Translations under genes and position numbers: made by a program | NCBI RefSeq assembly: GCF_005863245.1 | Contig: NZ_VBUT01000010.1 | Span: 186,001-250,000 of the forward strand | Length of the DNA stretch: 64,000 bases | DNA from: Nocardia cyriacigeorgica | GTDB taxonomy: Bacteria > Actinomycetota > Actinomycetes > Mycobacteriales > Mycobacteriaceae | Direction: 5' to 3' | Notes under the pieces: generated by a model | What the model saw: only the letters and a program-made list of their open reading frames with translations | The model's database searches: none | What the model was told of the DNA's origin: nothing | In this document: piece by piece, positions 17,853 to 25,893 of the stretch | How the letters are laid out: each line of letters begins with the position of its first letter | Numbering within the stretch: the stretch's first letter is position 1

Positions 17853-19007
17853 ATGGCACAGAGTGCCGGAACCAAAAGGACGGTTGCCTGCCTGCTCGTA
17901 GGCCTCGGCGCGCTGCTCATCGTGGCCGCGCTGATGATCCCGACCTATACCTTGAGCAAGATGGCGAAGACTCCCCTCGACCTCGAGATCACCACCATCG
18001 CCACCAATGTGCCAGGCCAGGAAAGCCTCGTGCTCGACGCCAAATCGCTGACCGCCCCCGAGGGCTCGGCGAAGGTCGACCAGAACGTTCCCCTGGTCTT
18101 CCAGCGGTTCGTGACCGTCGAGGAACCCTCGGACGCGGAGAAGATGACCGTCCAGGCGGGTACCACGCTCCGGCGCACCGACAAGCAGGGCGACACTGGT
18201 CTGCTGACCGCCGAGATCGACCGGGTCACCATCGACCGCAAGACCGGTGAGCCGGTGGACGAGGACCCCAACGGTTCCATCGCCAGCACGGTGAACAAGG
18301 AAGGCGAGAGCGTCGCCGAGCCGTTCAAGCGTGAAGGCCTGCAGTACCGATTCCCGATCGGCACCGAGAAGAAGGACTACCCGTACTTCGACCGGACCGC
18401 CCGCGTCACCTCCGATGCCAAGTTCATCGAGGAGACCGAGATCAACGGCACCACCGTCTACCACTTCCGCCAGGTCGTCGAGCCGGCCAACCTGTACGAG
18501 GCCACCAAGAACCCCGCGTTCCGCCTCGAGCTGCCCGCCGCCAAGTGGGGTATCGAGGGCGAAGGCGACATTTCGATGGACCGCTGGTACACCAACACCC
18601 GCGACCTGTACATCGAGCCGGAGACCGGCACCGTCGTCGACGGCCAAGAGGCCATCCACATGTACTACGGCCGCACCGGCGACAAGCCCGAGGTCACCGC
18701 GCTGAAGGCGACCCTGACCTTCGACGAGCCGACCATCGAATCGCAGCTGTCGGTCGCCAAGGAGAACATCGACAAGCTGTCGCTGTTCGGGCGCATCGTG
18801 CCGATCATCCTCGGCGTCGTCGGCGTGATCGCGCTGATCGCGGGCATCGTCCTCGGTGTGCGCGGTGGCGGCGCCGCTGCTCCGGCCGGTCGTGGTGGTG
18901 TGCCGCCGCGTCGCCCGGCTCCCGCGGCTCCCACCGCACCGTCGAGCCCGCGCCGTGGTGACGCGGACGCGCCGACCGAGACGATCAAGCTTCCCGAGAA
19001 GCCCTGA
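17853..19007 (+). CDS. DUF3068 (PorA-family) membrane protein, lipomannan maturation homologue
   Basis: A 384-aa protein with an N-terminal membrane helix (about 8-30, CLLVGLGALLIVAALMI), a large extracytoplasmic beta-rich domain (35-305), a second helix (about 312-337, IVPIILGVVGVIALIAGIVL) and a short cytoplasmic tail rich in Arg/Pro/Ala. ATG 17853 has AGGAGA 6-12 nt upstream. The homologues M. tuberculosis Rv0227c and Corynebacterium NCgl2760 are required for lipomannan maturation and lipoarabinomannan synthesis. It sits back-to-back with the TmaT-like gene and ends in a strong terminator. Confidence 0.85.
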   Translation: MAQSAGTKRTVACLLVGLGALLIVAALMIPTYTLSKMAKTPLDLEITTIATNVPGQESLVLDAKSLTAPEGSAKVDQNVPLVFQRFVTVEEPSDAEKMTVQAGTTLRRTDKQGDTGLLTAEIDRVTIDRKTGEPVDEDPNGSIASTVNKEGESVAEPFKREGLQYRFPIGTEKKDYPYFDRTARVTSDAKFIEETEINGTTVYHFRQVVEPANLYEATKNPAFRLELPAAKWGIEGEGDISMDRWYTNTRDLYIEPETGTVVDGQEAIHMYYGRTGDKPEVTALKATLTFDEPTIESQLSVAKENIDKLSLFGRIVPIILGVVGVIALIAGIVLGVRGGGAAAPAGRGGVPPRRPAPAAPTAPSSPRRGDADAPTETIKLPEKP

Positions 19008-19035
19008 TCCCTCCGCGGTAGACACGCACTGATCG

Positions 19036-19072
19036 ACTCGGCTCCCCTGGCATCGCGCCAGGGGAGCCGAGT
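19036..19072 (+). terminator. Strong Rho-independent terminator after the DUF3068 gene
   Basis: A perfect 16-bp stem (ACTCGGCTCCCCTGGC and its complement) with a 5-nt loop, followed by TGTTTGTGTG. It separates the DUF3068 unit from the flippase operon. Confidence 0.9.
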
Positions 19073-19191
19073 TGTTTGTGTGCGCAGCCGGTGTCCGGCG
19101 GGCGTCGAACCCACGCGCGCGGTGAGCGTTCGGGCGCGGCCCGGCGCGGCGTCGGGGGCGGAGGGGCGCGGCCGGGGTGCGGGGTGCGACG

Positions 19192-20475
19192 ATGGCGGGC
19201 GTGCCTGCTGTTCGTCGCCTACCCGTCGTGGCGGATCTGAGCTTGGTGACGGCGGGCGCGATGACGGCCAATGTGGCCGGATACCTACTTCAGCTGCTGG
19301 CCGGGCGCTGGCTCGGCGTCGCCGGGTACAGCGAATTCGCCAGCCTGCTCGCGGTGCAGCTGCTGTGCGCGGTGCCCGCGCTGGCGTTGCAGAACGTGGT
19401 CGCGAGGGAACTGGTGCGCGGTGCGAGCGTGACGGCGCTGCGCGGGTTGCAGTGGCGGTGCGCCGTGATCGTCGCGGCGGTGGCGGCGGCGTTGATCCCG
19501 GTGGTGACCGTGGTGCTCGAAGTGAGCCCGGTGGCCTGCGCGGCGGCGCTGATGGCCGCGCCCGCGCTGGTGATGCTGTCGGGTGAGCAGGGCGTTCTCC
19601 AGGGCGGCAGGCGGTTTCGCGGACTGGCCGTGGTGCTCGGCGCGGCCGGGATCGCGCGGGTACTGCCCGCGATCGTGGTACTCGCGCTGGGTGTGGGCGC
19701 CGGGCCCGCGTTGTGGGCGGCGGCGTTCGGCATCGCCGGTGCGGCGGTCTTCGCGCGGTACGTGGCCGGGCCTTCCTCGGAGGCGGCCGTGGTGCCGGAC
19801 AACGGCGAGCCACCCGCCGCGCTCGACGGCGCGGCGCTGGATCTCTACGCCCCGGTCCCGAACGCCGGGTTCGCGGGTGTGATCGCGGTGGTGCGGGCCG
19901 CGCAGGTGCAGGCGGCGCTGATGGCGTTGTCGTCGGCGGATCTGATCGTGGTGCGGATCGTGCTGAACGAGGACGATGCCAGCCGGTACGCGCTGGCCAC
20001 GATGGCCACCAAGATCGCCTTCTGGCTGCCCGCCGCCGTCGGCATGGTGCTGTATCCGCGGATGGCCCAGCCCGCGCACTCGGCGAGCGCGATCCGCTCG
20101 GCGCTGGCGGTGCTGTCCGGCATCGGCGTCCTCGCGGTGCTCGGCGCGGCGGTGGCGGCCCCGCTGGCGCCGCTGTTCGCCGGCGAGGACTACGCGCCGA
20201 TCCAGGGGCTGCTGTGGCTGTTCGCCCTGCACGGCGCCGTTCTCGCGGTGCTGCAAGGCGCGCTGCTGTCGGCCATCGCCGTCGACCGCACCGCGCTGGC
20301 CGGGCTCACCTGGCTCGGCCTCGCCATCGAAGTCGCCCTCATGCTGGCCTTCGCCCGCACCATCCCCGCGCTCATCATCACCGCCGCCGGCGTCGCGGGC
20401 ACCACCACCGCCATCGTCGCGGTTCTGGTGCTCTACACAGCCGCCCGCCAACCCGCCGAGGATGCTCGGTCGTGA
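19192..20475 (+). CDS. MOP-superfamily polysaccharide flippase-like membrane protein
   Basis: About 427 aa and almost entirely membrane helices (10-12). The N-terminal MTANVAGYLLQLLAGRWLG and VAGYSEFASLLAVQLLC resemble Wzx/MATE-type polysaccharide flippases, and YPRMAQP in the middle is common in that family. It probably moves a lipid-linked sugar or glycolipid across the membrane. The start is uncertain: GTG 19177, ATG 19192 and GTG 19201 are all possible. Its stop overlaps the GTG of the next gene (GTGA), so the two membrane proteins are translationally coupled. Confidence 0.72.
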   Translation: MAGVPAVRRLPVVADLSLVTAGAMTANVAGYLLQLLAGRWLGVAGYSEFASLLAVQLLCAVPALALQNVVARELVRGASVTALRGLQWRCAVIVAAVAAALIPVVTVVLEVSPVACAAALMAAPALVMLSGEQGVLQGGRRFRGLAVVLGAAGIARVLPAIVVLALGVGAGPALWAAAFGIAGAAVFARYVAGPSSEAAVVPDNGEPPAALDGAALDLYAPVPNAGFAGVIAVVRAAQVQAALMALSSADLIVVRIVLNEDDASRYALATMATKIAFWLPAAVGMVLYPRMAQPAHSASAIRSALAVLSGIGVLAVLGAAVAAPLAPLFAGEDYAPIQGLLWLFALHGAVLAVLQGALLSAIAVDRTALAGLTWLGLAIEVALMLAFARTIPALIITAAGVAGTTTAIVAVLVLYTAARQPAEDARS

Positions 20476-22817
20476 GTGCGGGTGCTCGGAGCAGTCGGTG
20501 GGCGGCGGTCGTTCCGGCGGTGTACAGCGCACTGCTGACGCTGGTCGTCGCGGGTCCACTGCTCGGGCCGGGCTATCTGCTGCTGCGGGATGCGGTGAGT
20601 ACGCCGCGGTCCTATCTCACCGATTCCGCCCTCGGCCTCGGTGACGCCGCTCCGCGTGCCGTCCCGCAGGACGCGCTGCTGGCGACGCTGTCGACGGTGG
20701 TGGACGGCGGGCTGATCGTGAAGGCGATCCTGCTGGCCGCGCTGTGGGCCGCCGGATACGGCGCGGCGGTCCTGTCGTGTGAGCTGCTGCGGGTGCCGAC
20801 GGCGGCGCAGCTGGTGGCCGTCACGGTGGCGATCTGGAATCCCTTTGTCGCCGAACGTCTCCTGCAAGGCCACTGGAGCCTGCTCACCGGATACGCGGCC
20901 CTGCCCTGGACCGCGCTCGCGGCGCATCGGCTTCAGCAGCGGATCGGCGGAAAAGACGGCGTCCGGCAGCGCAGCGGCGAGCAGCGCATCACGGGGCGCG
21001 GCGCCGGACAAGGCAACGCTGCGGTGCGCAGCGGACATGACAGCACCGGGCAGGGCAGCAGATGCCGGGAAAGCCCTGGGCCGCAGGACGACAGTGGCCG
21101 CGGATACCGGGACTGGGCGGTCCTGGCCGGAAGCTTCGCGGCGGCGGGCCTGACGCCGACGGGCGCCCTGCTGGCCGGCCTCGTCGGCCTGACCGTGGCC
21201 GGACGCCGCAATCTCCCCGGCGTCCTGGCGCTGCTGATCGCCGCCTCCGCCCCATGGCTGGTCGCCACCATCGCCTCCGGAGCCGGGACCGAAACCTCCG
21301 ACCCCGCCGGCATCGCCGCCTTCGCCGCCCGCGCCGAACCCGGCCTCGGCACCCTCGGCAGCCTCGCCGGGCTCGGCGGCATCTGGAATGCCGACGCCGT
21401 CCCCTGGTCACGCACCACACCCATCGCATTCATCGGGACCGCGATCCTGCTGGTCCTGGTCGCCCTCGGCGTCCGGACCGTGGCCGGCGGATTCCTTCGC
21501 CGCCGAACCACCACCGGCAGCGCCTCTACTACCGATAGCGCTCCGGTCTCCTCCGGCGCTCGGCCGGAAGCCACCCCCGCGCCCGACGAGACCGACGCCG
21601 ACAGAACCGACTCTCGCCCCCAAGCCGGCCTCGTGTCCGACGAGATCGACGCCGACGCCACCGACCCCCGCCCGGCAGCCACGGACAGCGATCGACCGCC
21701 TTCAGATCTGTCCACATCCACCCCTGCCCCCGCGGCCCGCAGCACTCCGCTCACCTCAGCAGGCGCGCCTCCACAGGCCACCCCCGGACCCGACGAAACC
21801 GACACCGACGCCACCGACCTCCGCCCGGCAGCCACGGACGGCGACCGGCCGCCCTCCGATCGGTCCACACCCACCCCCGACCCCATAGCTGCCCGCACCG
21901 GCCGAAGGCTCGTCGGATTGGCAGTCGCGGCCGTGCTGCTGCCTGCCCTCGGCGCAACCGCCTGGGGCATGGACGTTCTCGAATGGCTCGTCGTCGAAGT
22001 CCCCGGCGCAGGCCTGCTGCGCGACACCCAGAAATACGTCGCCCTCGCGATGCCCGCGTACGTCCTCTGCGCCGCAGCGGGATGCGTCGTCCTCGCGCAA
22101 CGGTTCGGCGCCACCACCCCTGGGCCGGATTCCGGGCCCGACCCTGCCACTCCGAAGCCGGACAGCGCATCGGTGGCGGCCCACCGACCGTCCACGACAG
22201 GCCCCGCGGTCACCGCGGTCGCGGCACTGTTCATCGCGGCGCTTATCCTCCCGCTCATCGACCTGGCCTGGGGCGTCGGCGGGGAGATGCGGGCGGTGCG
22301 GTATCCGGCGGCGTGGCAGGAAGCGGCCGCGCGGGTGGACGGACCCGGTGACGTAGCGGTCCTGCCGGGCGGGATGTTCCGGAAGTTTCCGTACAGCGGG
22401 AGCGCCCCGGTGCTCGATCCCGCGCCGCGCATGCTGCCCAACGATGTGTTGCAGACCGGTGAGCTGCCGGTGCGCGGGCGGACAGTGTCGGGTGAGGGGG
22501 CAAGGGCGCGCAGGGTGGAACAACTGCTGCTGGACGGGGGTTCGCCGACGGAACTCGCCACGCTCGGCGTGGGCTGGGTGTTGGTCGAACACCGCACTCC
22601 CGGGCCGATGGGTGAGTCGGAAACGACGCTCGCCCAACTGGACCCGATGTTGCGGACCCCGGATCTGTCGCTCTACCGCGTGCCCGGCACCATCGCCGAG
22701 CGATCGAGCGCACACCGCCCGCTGGTGATCGGCGCCCACATACTCTGGGCCGCATTACTCGTGGCCCCGCTGCTCACGTTCGTGCCGACTCTGCGTCGAT
22801 CAGACCGAAATCGCTGA
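20472..22817 (+). CDS. Large polytopic membrane protein with an internal repetitive linker (Rv0226c-like)
   Basis: 781 aa from GTG 20472. Membrane helices occupy residues 1-160, about 220-345 and about 475-605, followed by a soluble C-terminal domain and a last helix near 745-770. The layout resembles GT-C glycosyltransferases and it occupies the place of M. tuberculosis Rv0226c. It is interrupted by two low-complexity hydrophilic linkers: an Arg/Gly/Gln-rich one at about 155-215 and a Pro/Asp/Thr-rich one at about 350-475 with 51-aa repeats. No catalytic motif could be fixed. With the coupled flippase, an export-and-transfer pair for an envelope glycan is plausible. Confidence 0.65.
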   Translation: MSAGARSSRWAAVVPAVYSALLTLVVAGPLLGPGYLLLRDAVSTPRSYLTDSALGLGDAAPRAVPQDALLATLSTVVDGGLIVKAILLAALWAAGYGAAVLSCELLRVPTAAQLVAVTVAIWNPFVAERLLQGHWSLLTGYAALPWTALAAHRLQQRIGGKDGVRQRSGEQRITGRGAGQGNAAVRSGHDSTGQGSRCRESPGPQDDSGRGYRDWAVLAGSFAAAGLTPTGALLAGLVGLTVAGRRNLPGVLALLIAASAPWLVATIASGAGTETSDPAGIAAFAARAEPGLGTLGSLAGLGGIWNADAVPWSRTTPIAFIGTAILLVLVALGVRTVAGGFLRRRTTTGSASTTDSAPVSSGARPEATPAPDETDADRTDSRPQAGLVSDEIDADATDPRPAATDSDRPPSDLSTSTPAPAARSTPLTSAGAPPQATPGPDETDTDATDLRPAATDGDRPPSDRSTPTPDPIAARTGRRLVGLAVAAVLLPALGATAWGMDVLEWLVVEVPGAGLLRDTQKYVALAMPAYVLCAAAGCVVLAQRFGATTPGPDSGPDPATPKPDSASVAAHRPSTTGPAVTAVAALFIAALILPLIDLAWGVGGEMRAVRYPAAWQEAAARVDGPGDVAVLPGGMFRKFPYSGSAPVLDPAPRMLPNDVLQTGELPVRGRTVSGEGARARRVEQLLLDGGSPTELATLGVGWVLVEHRTPGPMGESETTLAQLDPMLRTPDLSLYRVPGTIAERSSAHRPLVIGAHILWAALLVAPLLTFVPTLRRSDRNR
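21607..21890 (+). repeat. In-frame repeats encoding a Pro/Asp/Thr-rich linker
   Basis: The block CCGACCCCCGCCCGGCAGCC at 21661 recurs with one change at 21814, a 153-nt (51-codon) period. A shorter partial unit (ETDADRTDSRP) starts 54 nt before the first. The repeats encode variants of DATDPRPAATDSDRPPSD and lie between membrane domains. Confidence 0.7.
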
Positions 22818-22851
22818 GGAGCGGCCGACACATCAGCCGCACACCGTGTCA

Positions 22852-22876
22852 GCACCGGCATCGGGAGGTCCGGTGC
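22852..22876 (+). terminator. Possible hairpin after the membrane-protein operon
   Basis: Perfect 7-bp arms GCACCGG / CCGGTGC with an 11-nt loop, 35 bp after the stop. No T-tract; weak evidence. The rest of 22818-23056 holds nothing I can support. Confidence 0.35.
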
Positions 22877-23056
22877 CGCATCGCTGCCTGCCGCACCCGA
22901 CGTGCTGTAGGCGGGCCGGCGGGGGAAGCGCGGGGTGCCGTCGAACGGCCTGCGCACGAGCACATGCCGTGAACCACACGGGAGCAGCACGCGTCCCGGC
23001 CGGAATCGCAGCCTCGGCCAACTCGAGCCGCCCCGGGACTACGCACTTCCCCTAAC

Positions 23057-24220
23057 TCACACCGGCGGAATCAGCCCGGATACCTTGCGCCCGTCCGCCG
23101 CCGCCGACAGCACCTGATACACCCCGGAAGCCGTACTCTCCCACGAGAATTCCCGCGCCCGCGAGCGCGCCTTCTCGCCCATGATGGTGCGGGCGGCGGC
23201 GTCGTCGAGCAGTTCGGCGACCGATTCGGCCAGCTGGTCGACGTCGTCGACGAGAACGCCGGTGACGCCGTCGACGATGGAATCGGTGAGCCCGCGCGAG
23301 GATCGGTAGCCGACGGTCGGCACACCGTGCTGCGCCGCCTCGATCACCGCGAGCCCCCAGCCTTCCTTGCGCGACGGCATGACGTGCACCCACGACCGGG
23401 CGAGCAGTTCGTGTTTGCGGCGTTCGTCGACGTGTCCATGGAAGGTGACCGCGTCGGCGATACCCAGCTGCGCCGCGACCGATTTCAGGTTGTCGGCCCA
23501 CCAACCGTCACCGATGACGTCGAGCTGCACGCCGGGGATCCGGCCGCGCAGTTGCGCGACGGCGGCGAGGGCGTCCTCGATCTGCTTGTGCGGCACCAGC
23601 CGTGAGAGCACCACCACTCTCGGCTCGGCGGTACGGGTTTCGGCGGCGCCGGTGGGGGCATCGACTGGAACAGGTTCAGCGCCGTTGCGTACCACCGCGA
23701 TGCGCGATCCGTCGACGCCGAGCGTCGTCAATTCCTCTGCCGAAGGCAGCGAAACCGTCAGGTATTGATTGTCGCGATGCACCCTTGGCGACAGCCGCGA
23801 TTCGATCCACCAGCCGATCCGGCCCACCAGCTTGCCCGCGACGGGCCACTGCTCGCGATGCCCGTGATGCACCAGCACCACCGACGGCGCCTTGCTCGCG
23901 GCGCGGGCGAAGAACGGGATGCCGTTCTGGGTGTCGATCACCGCGTCGGGCCGGATGCCGCGCAGCGGTCCGAGGCCGAGGCGCGCGAGGGCGATGGCGG
24001 CGAGTGCGCGCGGGTACACCGAGTAGCGGCCACCGGCCCGGCTGATGTCGATGCCGTCGACGGTTTCCCTGCGGGCCGCGCCGGGGTAGCGGGCGGTGCG
24101 CAGGGTGACCTTTACGCCGCGGGCGGCGAGGTGGGCGCCGACCTGCTCGAGGTAGCGTTCGCTGCCCCCGCCCTGCGGATGCCCCGTGTCGCGCCAGCAG
24201 AGCAGTAGGACTTCGCGCAC
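23057..24220 (-). CDS. GT4 family glycosyltransferase (Rv0225-like)
   Basis: A 387-aa GT-B fold enzyme. The N-terminal acceptor domain carries WRDTGHPQGGGSERYLEQVG. The C-terminal nucleotide-sugar domain has VVLSRLVPHKQIEDAL, the FHGHVDE turn and the E-x7-E motif EGWGLAVIEAAQHGVP. There is no signal peptide, so it acts at the cytoplasmic face, probably with GDP-mannose or UDP-sugar. GTG 24220 is chosen with GGAG 11 nt upstream. It is divergent from the methyltransferase gene and convergent with the Rv0226c-like membrane gene, as in the Rv0224c-Rv0226c region, so a common glycolipid substrate is likely. Confidence 0.88.
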   Translation of the reverse strand: MREVLLLCWRDTGHPQGGGSERYLEQVGAHLAARGVKVTLRTARYPGAARRETVDGIDISRAGGRYSVYPRALAAIALARLGLGPLRGIRPDAVIDTQNGIPFFARAASKAPSVVLVHHGHREQWPVAGKLVGRIGWWIESRLSPRVHRDNQYLTVSLPSAEELTTLGVDGSRIAVVRNGAEPVPVDAPTGAAETRTAEPRVVVLSRLVPHKQIEDALAAVAQLRGRIPGVQLDVIGDGWWADNLKSVAAQLGIADAVTFHGHVDERRKHELLARSWVHVMPSRKEGWGLAVIEAAQHGVPTVGYRSSRGLTDSIVDGVTGVLVDDVDQLAESVAELLDDAAARTIMGEKARSRAREFSWESTASGVYQVLSAAADGRKVSGLIPPV

Positions 24221-24308
24221 GGTCGAGCTTCTCCGGTCGTCGGGTCCCCGTCGGGAACGTCGGATATCGTCGTACACCCTAGTGGACGGCTTCCGGCCGT
24301 GGTCCGAT

Positions 24309-24420
24309 CCCGGCCCTGACCGGCCGCCGACCCGGCCCTGACCGGCCGTAGACCGGCATCCGACCCCGACGGACACAGGGCAGCCGCACCCGGCCGATTC
24401 CAGCAGCCGCACCCGGCCGA
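24309..24420. repeat. Two short direct repeats in the GT4/methyltransferase gap
   Basis: CCCGGCCCTGACCGGCCG occurs at 24309-24326 and 24331-24348 (22-bp period). CAGCCGCACCCGGCCGA occurs at 24381-24397 and 24404-24420 (23-bp period). A 6-1-6 dyad CCGTGC-C-GCACGG follows at 24469-24481, 23 bp before the methyltransferase start. All lie between divergent promoters. Confidence 0.65.
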
Positions 24421-24504
24421 CACGGGCCGCAATCGAGCAACGCAGGCAGCCCCAGCCGGCAGCCGTTACCGTGCCGCACGGCGGATTGTGCGAGACTCGG
24501 CGCC

Positions 24505-25353
24505 GTGCTCAGAGCCGATAAAACGACTGGGTGGTCCCCGCAGGCCCGGATGCGACCGGGGCGGGCGCCCGTACCCGCAGCCGCGCGGGCCGGGCGACGG
24601 CGTCCCCGTTTCGCCGAGCGCGCCACCCTGCGCCGGTCGATCCGGCTGCTGAGCAGTTTCCGCTTCGAGCAGACCGCGCCCGCGGTGTTCTACGGCGGCC
24701 TCGCCACCGACAGCGCGGCCATGATCAGCGATTTCTATGCCGACGTGACCGGAAGGGAGCTGGCTGGAGCGACCATCATCGACGTGGGTGGCGGCCCGGG
24801 CTACTTCGCCGACGAGTTCGCCCGCACCGGCGCCAGATACATCCCCGTGGAGCCGGACCCGTCGGAACTGCATGCCGCCGGGCTGACGGTGCCGGGCGCG
24901 GTGCGGGGTTCCGGGATGGCGTTGCCGTTCCGCGATGGCGCGGTCGATATCTGCTTTTCCTCGAATGTCGCCGAGCACGTGCCGGATCCGTGGCTGATGG
25001 CCGACGAGATGGTGCGGGTGACCAGGCCGGGCGGGGTGATCGTGCTGTCCTACACGGTGTGGCACGGCCCGTTCGGCGGGCACGAGACCGGTCCGTGGCA
25101 CTACCTGGGTGGCGAGTACGCCGCGCGCCGGTATGTGCGCAAGCATGGCCGCGAGCCCAAGAACAGGTTCGGCCGGTCGATGTTCGCGGTGCGCGCGGCC
25201 GATGGTTTGCGGTGGGCGCAGCGGACGCCTGCCCAGGTGTTCGCGGTGTTCCCGCGCTATCACCCGCGGTGGGCCTGGTGGCTGGTTCGCATCCCGTGGT
25301 TGCGTGAGTTACTGGTCAGCAACCTGGTGGTCGTCGCGATCAAACCGGACTGA
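24505..25353 (+). CDS. SAM-dependent methyltransferase (Rv0224c-like)
   Basis: A 282-aa class I methyltransferase. Motif I is IIDVGGGPGYFADEF, motif II acidic IPVEPD, and SSNVAEHVPDPWLM corresponds to motif IV; VLSYTVWHGPFGGHE is characteristic of the Rv0224c group. The C-terminus RWAWWLVRIPWLRELLVSNL is hydrophobic and may touch the membrane, suggesting a lipid-linked substrate. GTG 24505 gives a ~45-residue basic extension; ATG 24550 is a reasonable alternative, and neither has a good ribosome site. It is paired head-to-head with the GT4 enzyme. Confidence 0.85.
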   Translation: MLRADKTTGWSPQARMRPGRAPVPAAARAGRRRPRFAERATLRRSIRLLSSFRFEQTAPAVFYGGLATDSAAMISDFYADVTGRELAGATIIDVGGGPGYFADEFARTGARYIPVEPDPSELHAAGLTVPGAVRGSGMALPFRDGAVDICFSSNVAEHVPDPWLMADEMVRVTRPGGVIVLSYTVWHGPFGGHETGPWHYLGGEYAARRYVRKHGREPKNRFGRSMFAVRAADGLRWAQRTPAQVFAVFPRYHPRWAWWLVRIPWLRELLVSNLVVVAIKPD

Positions 25354-25389
25354 ACGTCGTTCTCGGACGGCGGAACAGACGATCGCTTA

Positions 25390-25683
25390 TCAGCGCGCCC
25401 ACAGCGCCAGGCGCCGGCCCCTGGTGCCGTGCCGGGCTTCCTGCCAGGGCGATTCCTGCATGGCGAGGCCCACGGTCTCCAGCGTGGTCAACCCGACCAG
25501 ATCGGCCAGCGTGCCGACCATGGCGACCGCCTCCGCGGCCTGCATGGCGGCGGTTGCCTGCTCCATGGTCAAGGTGCGGCCGGGTAGGAAGGACACTACC
25601 CAGCCGCCGCTGCCAACGCTCTTAGCTTGATGCTCGGTCTGGTCGCTGGTCATCAACGACCGGCCGATCACTTGCACCGCCAT
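25390..25683 (-). CDS. Small conserved-looking protein (97 aa), function unknown
   Basis: ATG 25683 has GGGGAG 8 nt upstream. The core KSVGSGGWVVSFLPGRTLTM and the following Ala-rich helix (EQATAAMQAAEAVAMVGTLA) resemble a group of small uncharacterised actinobacterial proteins. The C-terminus is basic (RHGTRGRRLALWAR). No transmembrane or catalytic motif is present. It is divergent from the aldehyde dehydrogenase and convergent with the methyltransferase; the shared upstream region holds two inverted repeats. An internal ATG (codon 11) could also be the start. Confidence 0.6.
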   Translation of the reverse strand: MAVQVIGRSLMTSDQTEHQAKSVGSGGWVVSFLPGRTLTMEQATAAMQAAEAVAMVGTLADLVGLTTLETVGLAMQESPWQEARHGTRGRRLALWAR

Positions 25684-25763
25684 GAATCGGACTCCCCAAT
25701 TGCGGTATCGGTTCGATGGGTCGAGCGAGCTGATCAGTAGCTACAGCATCCACGCTCCAGCAA

Positions 25764-25785
25764 CAGAACGCAATAGTGCGTTCTG
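25764..25785. promoter_or_regulatory. Palindrome between the 97-aa gene and aldehyde dehydrogenase
   Basis: Perfect 9-bp arms CAGAACGCA and TGCGTTCTG with spacer ATAG. It is centred about 90 bp upstream of the small gene and 120 bp upstream of the dehydrogenase, so it may be an operator for the divergent pair. Confidence 0.6.
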
Positions 25786-25854
25786 ACGAAAAGCGAACCG
25801 ACAGGTCGGAATTCACGCAGCTCATGGCAGCGCGCGAAGATCAAACTGAAACCT

Positions 25855-25887
25855 GTTACAGACAACGGCGCGACAAAACTGTAACGT
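25855..25887 (+). promoter_or_regulatory. Leaderless aldehyde dehydrogenase promoter overlapped by an inverted repeat
   Basis: GTTACAG (25855-25861) and its complement CTGTAAC (25879-25885) are 17 nt apart, and the right arm overlaps a -10-like TAACGT (25882-25887) that ends 6 nt before ATG 25894. The arms thus sit at the -35 and -10 positions, suggesting a repressor site on a leaderless promoter. Confidence 0.55.
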
Positions 25888-25893
25888 GTTCTC

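Noticed and set aside
19713..20471. N-terminal 253 codons of a 1034-codon frame leading into the Rv0226c-like gene
   Set aside because: This part overlaps the flippase gene in another frame and is Arg/Gly-rich; the real start is GTG 20472, overlapping the flippase stop.
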